Positions 33,001-38,601 of a stretch of 38,601 nucleotides of DNA are shown piece after piece (position 1 is the stretch's first letter; every line of letters starts with the position of its first letter). A model generated the notes under the pieces. It was given only the letters and a program-made list of their open reading frames with translations, was not told where the DNA came from and searched no databases. The DNA lies in assembly GCA_018262195.1 (NCBI GenBank), contig JAGTRS010000040.1, positions 1-38,601 of the forward strand, read 5' to 3'. The DNA is from Pseudomonadota bacterium. Lineage in GTDB: Bacteria; Pseudomonadota; Gammaproteobacteria; Burkholderiales; Rhodocyclaceae. Both the position numbers and the translations under genes were made by a program.

Positions 33001-34995
33001 GAGGTCAATTCCACCTTCACCGAACTGACCGGCTACTCCCGCGACGAAGCGGTCGGCCAGACGCCTGACCTGCTCAAGTCCGGCCACCATGACCCGGCCT
33101 TCTACGAGGAAATGTGGAGGAAGATTCGCGACGATGGCTACTGGCGTGGCGAAATCTGGAACCGCAAGAAATCCGGCGAAATCTTCGTCGAACAACTGAC
33201 CATTTCCAGTGTTCGCAATCGGGACGGCGCCCTCTCGAACTTTGTCGCCATCTTCTCCGATATCACGCTGCTCAAACAGCACCAGCAGCGTCTGGAGCAT
33301 CTGGCTCATTTCGACGCCCTGACCCAACTGCCGAACCGCATGCTGCTCGGCGACCGGATGCAGCTGGCGAAGGCGCAGACCGAACGCAGCGGCAAGATGC
33401 TCGCCGTCTGTTATCTCGATCTGGATAATTTCAAGCCGATCAACGACCAGTTCGGTCACTCGGTCGGTGACTATTTGCTGATCGAAGTCGCCCACCGACT
33501 GAAAACCTGCGTCCGGGCCGGCGATACGGTAGCCCGGCTGGGTGGCGACGAATTCGTGCTGCTCATCACCAATCTCGACGACCTGCACGAATGCGACCAT
33601 GCCATGTCCCGGGTGATTTCGGCGCTGGCCAGTCCTTTCCGGGTCTCTGCCCAATTCGTCGACGTTTCAGCCAGCATCGGCGTCACCATCTACCCACATG
33701 ACGGGTCCGACTCCGATACCCTGCTGCGCCATGCGGACCAGGCCATGTATGCCGCGAAACAGGGAGGCCGCAACCGCTACCACCTGTTCGACCCGGAGAA
33801 TGACCGCCGTGCCCGTGTCCGTCGTGAGGAAATCACCCGGATTCGCGAAGGGTTGGTCAATGGCGAGTTCAGGCTGTACTACCAGCCCAAGGTCAACATG
33901 CGCGAAGGCTGTGTCATCGGCGCCGAAGCGCTGATCCGCTGGCAACATCCCGAGCTCGGCCTGTTGCTCCCCGGCAGTTTCCTGCCCGCGCTCGAAGGCA
34001 ACGAACTGGCCCTCGAAGTCGGAGACTGGGTCATTCAGGAAGCCCTGAAACAAATTGATGAGTGGCATCGGACGCAAGGCATCGATTTGTCGGTAAGCAT
34101 CAATATCGCCGGCGATCAATTGCAGCATCAGGGATTTTCCAAGCGCCTCGGTGAATTGCTGGCCTGCTACCCGAACGTGTCTCCTGGCCAGATCGAACTT
34201 GAAGTGCTCGAAACCGCAGCGCTGGAGGATATCCAGACCACCGCCGAGCTGTTTGTCGAATGCCGGAATCTCGGCGTCACGTTTGCGCTCGACGACTTCG
34301 GTACTGGTTATTCATCATTGACTTATTTCCGGCGGCTGCCGGCCGACATGCTGAAGATCGACCAGTCCTTCATCCGCAACATGCTGGACGATCCGGACGA
34401 CCTGGCCATTGTCGAAGGCGTCATCGGGCTGACCCGAGCTTTCCAGCGCCAAGTGATTGCGGAAGGGGTCGAAACGGTGGAACACGGCCTGGTTCTGCTT
34501 TTGCTCGGCTGCGACATGGCCCAGGGCTTTGGCATTGCCCGCCCGATGGCGGCCGAACTGTTGCCCGACTGGATCCGGAAGTTCCAGCCCGATGAACTTT
34601 GGAATCTCGCTACAGCCTTCGAATGGTCGAGAGAAGATCTGCCGATGCTGATTGCGGAAGTCGATCACAAACGCTGGAAAAAGCAGCTCTACGCCTATCT
34701 CGATCACAGCGAGAACGGCGCAAGCCCGCCCGCTCAGGATGAACACGCCTGCCGCTTCGGGCGTTGGTATTACAGCCCGGGAAGCCAGCGCTACGCCAAT
34801 ATCGAAGCCTTCAAAACCCTGGAAACCGCGCATTCCCGCCTGCACGAAATTGGCCGGCAGCTGCTTGAGCAGAGCGATGCCGGCGAATCGGATCGTCTGC
34901 GGCAGGAACTCGAAGGACTAAGCAGCCAACTCAGTGACTGCATCCGACTGATCCAGGCAGAAGTGCTACTGCAAAATCAGCCCAGCAGACGATAG
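30004..34995 (+). CDS. CBS-PAS-GAF-GGDEF-EAL-CZB cyclic-di-GMP signalling protein
   Basis: This is a 1663-residue soluble multidomain protein. The start is GTG at 30004 after GAGGAGGA (29991-29998). Four CBS repeats (about 1-255) are followed by PAS (about 280-395), GAF (400-560), PAS (565-690), GAF (690-845), PAS (858-970), PAS (978-1095), GGDEF, EAL and a C-terminal CZB domain. GGDEF is intact (1180-1184) with an RAGD inhibitory site five residues earlier. EAL is intact (1308-1310), as is DDFGTGYSSL, so both synthesis and hydrolysis of c-di-GMP are possible. The CZB zinc ligands H1555, C1583, H1610 and H1614 are present with spacing like that of E. coli DgcZ. No membrane segments are seen. 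It is divergent from hupS; a link to hydrogenase is inference. Confidence 0.9.
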   Translation: MPNIVDLITTRSDRVAPGATLREVASRMLDAKISSVIVVDHDAILGIITERDLLRLMRRHCSPDQTAQETMTHPVHTVPGNTNFRLAYREAANLGIRHIVVTDEAGLPLGVISESDYRRHLGPDFFLHLNTADTLMEGTFPRLPATAMLDEALAAMETVRGSCVIVVDGRRPVGILTEHDIVRLFLGSESNPSLGSVMTSPTISIREDCPLADAAQQMLDHGIRHLTVVDAEGNLVGLLSEHTLMSPLKLGLIDDALIDRQALARAREAMLDETARNERYQRALLDNFPFLVWLKDTESRLLTANRTFAEAAGSDAVIGKTDRELWPPELASAYRTDDLAVMASRQKKITIEQIIVDGQPVWHETYKAPVIDDDGTLLGTVGFAHDISDRKRAEEAIQLRNRALAGLIGGEALPRVLELIALSVEAEIPGWCCSILLADKTGQRLHLGAAPSLPPAYGVAVDGMPIAPGIASSGAAAATRQRVVVDNIHEHPNWVNYRDLAEHGCFSACWSEPVIGTNGQLLGTFTAYYPSPTSPQDDYLGLLTQAAQLTALIIERQLGSQELESSLATFRGIFDSIGEALFIQGEDRRFLDINTSAEQMFGHPRARMIGETHEFLISPGMLDLEGIDQAISAALAGTPQKFEALARSSTNRIFPIEVRLHTASYFGKPVLIASAVDISERKNAELRLEVEHDLAQALAAGMQRDEVLGELLKATRRFPDLDAGCVHWRQPDGSYRLIAYQGISTDFAETIAHLEADSPLSSLALYGGTICNCSPPSEHCAGETICDSLAMQREGLGCLAALSIKLDGQSVACLTLGSRQTSGILPSTLHSLEKLNSHFSQALHRLAAQEEALRLQKNLSGLFDTLTDFIFILDQAGCILHYNRSVAENLGYGESILKGKTVASVHPENLRQMAGEVMAEIISGRRSSCPLPILRANGEQIMVETRVVNGYWDGQPALIGISQDISERLMAEERQQLAASVFDNAHEGIMITDPKGRIIEVNSTFTELTGYSRDEAVGQTPDLLKSGHHDPAFYEEMWRKIRDDGYWRGEIWNRKKSGEIFVEQLTISSVRNRDGALSNFVAIFSDITLLKQHQQRLEHLAHFDALTQLPNRMLLGDRMQLAKAQTERSGKMLAVCYLDLDNFKPINDQFGHSVGDYLLIEVAHRLKTCVRAGDTVARLGGDEFVLLITNLDDLHECDHAMSRVISALASPFRVSAQFVDVSASIGVTIYPHDGSDSDTLLRHADQAMYAAKQGGRNRYHLFDPENDRRARVRREEITRIREGLVNGEFRLYYQPKVNMREGCVIGAEALIRWQHPELGLLLPGSFLPALEGNELALEVGDWVIQEALKQIDEWHRTQGIDLSVSINIAGDQLQHQGFSKRLGELLACYPNVSPGQIELEVLETAALEDIQTTAELFVECRNLGVTFALDDFGTGYSSLTYFRRLPADMLKIDQSFIRNMLDDPDDLAIVEGVIGLTRAFQRQVIAEGVETVEHGLVLLLLGCDMAQGFGIARPMAAELLPDWIRKFQPDELWNLATAFEWSREDLPMLIAEVDHKRWKKQLYAYLDHSENGASPPAQDEHACRFGRWYYSPGSQRYANIEAFKTLETAHSRLHEIGRQLLEQSDAGESDRLRQELEGLSSQLSDCIRLIQAEVLLQNQPSRR

Positions 34996-35882
34996 GCCGG
35001 CGAATTCAGTCGGCGTACTGCCTCAAGCATGGCATCAATGGCCTTGGGCCGCACAAAGCCAGTTCGCCACGCCAGAGCAATCCGGCGGGAAGGTTCGGGC
35101 TGGGTGAATGGAATGACGCTGATCATGTCATTGCTGTAGGGGTGGCGCAGCGCACCGTCAGGCAACACCGAAACCCCGAGACCGGAGGCGACCATGCAGC
35201 GAATGGTGCCAATCGAATGGCCGAGCCGGATATCGGTTTCCGGGCTGCTGACCTGCGGGCAGGCCCCCAGCACCTGATCACGGAAACAGTTGCCAGCCTT
35301 CAATAGCAGGACCTCGTCACCGGCCACATCCTCGGGTGCGATGCACGTCTTGCCTTCCCACGGATGGCCTCGCGGTACGACGACCTTGAACGACTCGTCG
35401 TAGATCGCCCGCGTCACCACCCCCGGAACGTCGAATGGCAGGGCGATGATCACGACGTCAACTTCGTTGTCATGCAGCATGTCGGCCAGATTGGCCGTCA
35501 TGTTTTCCTCAATCGCCAGCGGCATGTTCGGCGCAACCAGCTTCAGCGAATGAATCAGCTGCGGTAACAGATAGGGGCCGATGGTATGAATGACCCCCAG
35601 GCGCAAAGGCCCGTCCAGCTGGTCGCGGCCACTCATCGCGATCTGCCTGACTTTTTCCGCCTCCTTGAGGGCATGCTGCGCCTGTTCGACCACCTTGACG
35701 CCGACGATGCTCGGACTGACGAAGCCCTTGCCGCGTTCGAACAACTGAACCCCCAACTCGTCTTCGAGACGGGCTATGGCGACACTGAGCGTGGGCTGGC
35801 TGACCGAACAGGATTCGGCGGCCCGGCTGAAATTGCCTTCATTGGCCAGGGCAACGATGTAGCGCAATTCGGTCAGGGTCAA
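34977..35882 (-). CDS. oxyR: Peroxide-sensing LysR-type regulator OxyR
   Basis: This 301-residue LysR-family activator has an N-terminal winged helix-turn-helix (about 1-60) and a periplasmic-binding-protein-like sensor domain. The redox cysteines fall at C199 and C208 in LLLKAGNCFRDQVLGAC, the same numbers as in E. coli OxyR, so disulfide switching by H2O2 is expected. It is divergent from the cytochrome c peroxidase gene, and a near-perfect OxyR site lies between them. Its 3' end overlaps the convergent c-di-GMP gene by 19 bp. Confidence 0.94.
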   Translation of the reverse strand: MTLTELRYIVALANEGNFSRAAESCSVSQPTLSVAIARLEDELGVQLFERGKGFVSPSIVGVKVVEQAQHALKEAEKVRQIAMSGRDQLDGPLRLGVIHTIGPYLLPQLIHSLKLVAPNMPLAIEENMTANLADMLHDNEVDVVIIALPFDVPGVVTRAIYDESFKVVVPRGHPWEGKTCIAPEDVAGDEVLLLKAGNCFRDQVLGACPQVSSPETDIRLGHSIGTIRCMVASGLGVSVLPDGALRHPYSNDMISVIPFTQPEPSRRIALAWRTGFVRPKAIDAMLEAVRRLNSPAYRLLG

Positions 35883-35926
35883 AATCGTACTCCGTGAACA
35901 TGCCGGGGAAAGAAGCCGTGCTTGCT

Positions 35927-35963
35927 ATAGGAAAAACCTATAACAGCCATAGGCAAACCCCAT
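35927..35963. promoter_or_regulatory. OxyR binding site between oxyR and ccp
   Basis: The spacing and bases fit ATAG-N7-CTAT-N7-ATAG-N7-CTAT. The four tetrads read ATAG (35927), CTAT (35938), ATAG (35949) and CCAT (35960), which is 15 of 16 defined positions. It sits 45 bp upstream of the oxyR start codon and 83 bp before ccp, so it could serve autoregulation and ccp activation. Confidence 0.85.
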
Positions 35964-35971
35964 AAAAATCA

Positions 35972-35985
35972 TTGACTTGGATCAA
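35972..35985. promoter_or_regulatory. FNR/ANR-type box upstream of cytochrome c peroxidase
   Basis: TTGACTTGGATCAA matches TTGAY-N4-ATCAA. A weak -10 (GAGAAT, 36007-36012) lies at about the distance expected for a class II FNR promoter. Together with the OxyR site it suggests joint low-oxygen and peroxide control. Confidence 0.72.
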
Positions 35986-36045
35986 TACTAGCACAGGTAC
36001 GAAGGGGAGAATTCGGCAACCAGGCTTTTTCACCGAGGGAGAACA

Positions 36046-37056
36046 ATGATGAAACGCAGCACGCTATCTATCGCCATCGCCCTGCTTTCCGGCGCGATTC
36101 TCAGCCAGTCCGTCATGGCTGGGAGCAAGGAACCGATCCAGCCGATTGCGCCGGCCAAGGTCACCAACCCCGCACTCGTCGAACTGGGCAAGAAGCTCTA
36201 TTTCGATCCCCGCCTGTCCAAATCCGGCTTCATTTCCTGCAATTCCTGTCACAACCTGTCGATGGGTGGAACCGACAACATCAAGACCTCCATCGGCCAC
36301 AACTGGCAGGAAGGCCCGATCAACGCACCGACCGTGCTGAACTCCAGCCTCAACGTCGCCCAGTTCTGGGATGGCCGCGCCGCCGACCTCAAGGCGCAGG
36401 CCGGTGGCCCGATCGCCAATCCGGGTGAAATGGCCTTTACGCACACGCTGGCCATCGACATGCTGAAATCCATTCCGGGCTACGTTACCGAGTTCAAGAA
36501 GGCGTTCGGGTCCGAAACCGTCGATATCGAAAAGGTCACCAAGGCTATCGCCGCCTTTGAAGAAACACTGGTTACTCCAAATTCCCGCTTCGACAAATAT
36601 CTGAAGGGCAACAGGAAGGCCATCACCAAAGATGAACTGGCTGGCTACCAGCTGTTCAAGGACAGCGGTTGCGTCGCCTGCCATAACGGCCCGGCCGTTG
36701 GCGGAAACTCCTTCCAGAAGATGGGTCTGGTTGAAGCCTACAAGGCATCCAGCCCGGCCGAAGGTCGTTCTGCCGTGACTGGCAAGGATGCTGACCGCTT
36801 CAACTTCAAGGTGCCAACCCTGCGCAACGTTGAAATGACCTATCCGTACTTCCACGACGGCGCTGCCAACACCCTGCCGGAAGCAGTCGACACCATGGCC
36901 CGCATCCAGCTCGGCAAGAAGTTCACGCCGGAAGAAAACGCCAAGGTCGTTGCCTTCCTGAAGACCCTGACCGGTGACCAACCAAACTTCAAGATGCCGA
37001 TCCTGCCGCCGTCATCCGACGCGACGCCACGCCCGACGCCGTTTGAAAAGAAATAA
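36046..37056 (+). CDS. ccp: Periplasmic di-haem cytochrome c peroxidase
   Basis: This 336-residue bacterial cytochrome c peroxidase (CcpA/MauG family) reduces H2O2 to water in the periplasm with electrons from c-type cytochromes. It has a signal peptide (about 1-25, cleavage after VMA). Two haem attachment motifs are present, CNSCH (65-69) and CVACH (209-213), with methionine and histidine ligands expected in the linker and C-terminal regions. The start is ATG 36046 after GAGGGA; a second ATG follows immediately. It is followed by an intrinsic terminator. The ccm genes downstream supply haem attachment for this class of protein. Confidence 0.94.
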   Translation: MMKRSTLSIAIALLSGAILSQSVMAGSKEPIQPIAPAKVTNPALVELGKKLYFDPRLSKSGFISCNSCHNLSMGGTDNIKTSIGHNWQEGPINAPTVLNSSLNVAQFWDGRAADLKAQAGGPIANPGEMAFTHTLAIDMLKSIPGYVTEFKKAFGSETVDIEKVTKAIAAFEETLVTPNSRFDKYLKGNRKAITKDELAGYQLFKDSGCVACHNGPAVGGNSFQKMGLVEAYKASSPAEGRSAVTGKDADRFNFKVPTLRNVEMTYPYFHDGAANTLPEAVDTMARIQLGKKFTPEENAKVVAFLKTLTGDQPNFKMPILPPSSDATPRPTPFEKK

Positions 37057-37076
37057 CAACCGCCTCAGAGAATCGA

Positions 37077-37099
37077 CGGGGGCTGCGGCCCCCGTTTTT
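37077..37099 (+). terminator. Intrinsic terminator after ccp
   Basis: CGGGGGC and GCCCCCG form a perfect 7-bp stem around TGCG, followed by TTTTT. It ends the ccp transcript 21 bp after the stop codon. Confidence 0.93.
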
Positions 37100-37114
37100 C
37101 TTGCCCGTTTTTGT

Positions 37115-37156
37115 TTGATGATCATCAATCTGTCGGTACACTGGCGCGTTCATAAT
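37115..37156 (+). promoter_or_regulatory. Class II FNR-dependent promoter of the ccm operon
   Basis: TTGATGATCATCAA (37115-37128) is a perfect FNR/ANR consensus. CATAAT (37151-37156) is a good -10, which predicts a start near 37163 and puts the box centre at about -41.5, the classic class II position. ccmA begins 26 bp later. Confidence 0.85.
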
Positions 37157-37188
37157 TTGCGCCTGATTCCTTTCGGTTTTTTCTCCTG

Positions 37189-37803
37189 ATGCTTGAAGCT
37201 GACAATCTGGAATGCGTGCGCGGCGAGCGCCGCCTGTTCGCAGGCCTCAACTTCAAGTTGGAAGCCGGGGAACTGCTGTATCTGCAAGGCAAGAATGGCG
37301 CCGGCAAGACCAGCCTGCTGCGCATGTTGATCGGCCTGCTGCCGCCCGAGGCCGGAGAAATCCGCTGGAAGGGTGCGTCGATCAAGGCACAGGGCGACGA
37401 TTTCCGGGCCGACCTTTGCTACCTCGGCCACCTGAACGCTATCAAGGAAGAATTGACACCACTGGAGAACCTGCTGGCTGCTGCCCATCTGGCCGACGAA
37501 GAACTGGCGGAAGACGACGCACTCGATGCGCTGGAGCAGGTTGGTCTGGCCGGGCGTGAAGACCTCGCCTGCAAGTATCTGTCGCAGGGCCAGAAGCGCC
37601 GGGTCGCGCTGGCCCGGCTGGTCAAGGAAAAGCGCCCGCTGTGGATACTGGATGAACCTTTCGTCGCTCTCGACGTGGCAGCAGTCGACTGGCTGGCCGG
37701 CATCATCTCGGGCCACCTGCAGCGTGGCGGCATGGCCGTGATGACAACGCACCAGCAGGTCACCATTCCGGCCGGCACTGTGCGCGAATTGCGGCTCGGT
37801 TGA
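37189..37803 (+). CDS. ccmA: Haem exporter ATP-binding protein CcmA
   Basis: This 204-residue ABC ATPase belongs to the cytochrome c maturation system I and powers release of haem-loaded CcmE from the CcmBC membrane complex. It has Walker A GKNGAGKTSL (about 34-43), signature LSQGQKRRVALARL (about 132-145) and Walker B LWILDEPF (about 151-158). The start follows the FNR-type promoter closely. ccmB begins 13 bp after its stop. Confidence 0.94.
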   Translation: MLEADNLECVRGERRLFAGLNFKLEAGELLYLQGKNGAGKTSLLRMLIGLLPPEAGEIRWKGASIKAQGDDFRADLCYLGHLNAIKEELTPLENLLAAAHLADEELAEDDALDALEQVGLAGREDLACKYLSQGQKRRVALARLVKEKRPLWILDEPFVALDVAAVDWLAGIISGHLQRGGMAVMTTHQQVTIPAGTVRELRLG

Positions 37804-37816
37804 GGACGAGGCGCGA

Positions 37817-38485
37817 ATGCTGAAAATCATTACCGCCGTCATCGGCCGCGATCTCAAACTGGCCATGCGCCGCCAGGCCGACATCGTTTCGGCGCTGTTC
37901 TTTTTTATCATCGTGGTCAGCCTGTTCCCTCTCGGCATCGGGCCGGAGCCTGATCTGCTGCGCAAGCTGGCGCCTGGCGTACTGTGGGTCGCCGCCCTGC
38001 TCGCCACCATGCTGTCGCTGCCACGCCTGTTCGCCGACGACCATCGCGACGGCACGCTTGAACAACTGGCGCTGGCCCCGCACCCTCTTGGGCTGGTCGT
38101 TACCGGAAAAGTAATCGCTCACTGGCTGGTCTCCGGACTGCCACTGGCACTGATCGCCCCGGTCCTCGGCATTCAGTTCGACCTTTCGAGCGATGCGCTG
38201 ATCGTACTGACTGGCGCCATCCTGCTCGGCACCCCTGCGCTGTCCGGTATCGGCGCCATCGGTGCGGCACTGACCCTGGGGTTGCGTGGCGGCGGCGTGC
38301 TCCTTTCGTTGCTGGTTCTGCCGCTCTACATCCCGGTGCTAATATTCGGCGCTGGCGCAGTAGATGCGACGGTGTCCGGACTCGGGGGAGAAGGACATCT
38401 GTCCTTGCTCGCCGCAATTACTTTTGCTTCTGTTGGCTTCGCCCCCTGGGCCTCGGCCGCTGCCTTGAAGATCGCCCTCGAATGA
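37817..38485 (+). CDS. ccmB: Haem exporter membrane protein CcmB
   Basis: This is a 222-residue integral membrane subunit of the CcmABCD complex with six hydrophobic segments and the typical FFFIIVVSLFPLGIGPEP region near residue 30. The downstream ccmC ATG overlaps its stop codon (ATGA), so the two are coupled. Confidence 0.93.
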   Translation: MLKIITAVIGRDLKLAMRRQADIVSALFFFIIVVSLFPLGIGPEPDLLRKLAPGVLWVAALLATMLSLPRLFADDHRDGTLEQLALAPHPLGLVVTGKVIAHWLVSGLPLALIAPVLGIQFDLSSDALIVLTGAILLGTPALSGIGAIGAALTLGLRGGGVLLSLLVLPLYIPVLIFGAGAVDATVSGLGGEGHLSLLAAITFASVGFAPWASAAALKIALE

Positions 38486-38601
38486 AAGATCGCTTCAATC
38501 TCTACCGTTTCGCCTCACCAGCCACCTTCTACCCGCTGGCTGGCGCCCTGATTCCTTACTTCGTCGCGGTGTCGGTCGTCTTCGGACTGGCTGGCCTTTA
38601 T
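38482..38601 (+). CDS. ccmC: Haem-handling protein CcmC, cut by window edge
   Basis: The first 40 codons are visible: MKDRFNLYRFASPATFYPLA, then a hydrophobic first transmembrane helix. The FASPxTFYPLAG start is characteristic of CcmC, which presents haem to CcmE. It overlaps the ccmB stop by 4 bp. The remainder lies beyond the window. Confidence 0.88.
   Translation, partial: MKDRFNLYRFASPATFYPLAGALIPYFVAVSVVFGLAGLY

Noticed and set aside
31534..33654. 706-codon minus-strand frame inside the GGDEF/EAL gene
   Set aside because: Shadow frame; the plus strand encodes intact domains throughout.
1..38601. tRNA, rRNA, CRISPR arrays, integrase or complete insertion sequence
   Set aside because: I looked for cloverleaf-like stretches, regular direct repeats and transposase or integrase motifs and saw none.

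Overview
The window looks like chromosomal DNA from a GC-rich betaproteobacterium. My best guess is the Rhodocyclales (Dechloromonas/Azonexus-like), inferred from gene content, gene order and codon use rather than from any search. Almost all of it is one large hydrogen-metabolism locus. It encodes three [NiFe] heterodimers: an Hyb-type respiratory hydrogenase (hybOABC), an Hup-type membrane uptake hydrogenase (hupSLC) and a cytoplasmic H2 sensor (hoxBC), together with a nearly complete set of maturation genes and the NtrC-type regulator hoxA.

Layout, left to right. 1-862: a partial unknown gene. 1117-6702 (minus): hoxC, hoxB, hoxA and hypX, which together cover H2 sensing, transcription activation and CO-ligand supply. 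6865-7077 (plus): a lone 70-residue ORF. 7082-11508 (minus): hypE, a roughly 515-bp inverted-repeat element, hypD, hypC, a HybE-type chaperone, a second HypC-family chaperone and the protease hybD. 11576-16743 (minus): hybC, hybB, hybA and hybO, read from a candidate sigma-54 promoter at 16833-16849. 17202-18147 (minus): an AT-rich foreign-looking pair, a small deaminase-fold protein followed by an unknown partner. 18334-29737 (minus): hupS, hupL, hupC, hupDFGHIJK and hypABF, read from a sigma-54 promoter at 29781-29799 with a perfect FNR-type box just upstream. 30004-34995 (plus): a giant CBS/PAS/GAF/GGDEF/EAL protein ending in a zinc-binding CZB domain. 34977-35882 (minus): oxyR. 36046-37056 (plus): a di-haem cytochrome c peroxidase. 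37189 to the right edge: ccmA, ccmB and the start of ccmC.

How it fits together. HoxBC would sense H2 and act on HoxA, which would activate the two sigma-54 promoters. HypABCDEF and HypX build the Ni-Fe(CN)2CO cofactor. Dedicated HypC-like and HybE-like chaperones and a dedicated endopeptidase serve each enzyme. The cysteine patterns of the small subunits differ: HupS has the six-cysteine proximal-cluster pattern of oxygen-tolerant enzymes, and HybO has glycines at both extra positions. The locus therefore pairs an oxygen-tolerant and a standard hydrogenase. The right-hand genes form an oxygen/peroxide-responsive group, with an almost perfect OxyR site and FNR boxes before the peroxidase and ccm genes. 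In both hydrogenase operons an intrinsic terminator separates the structural genes from the protease gene.
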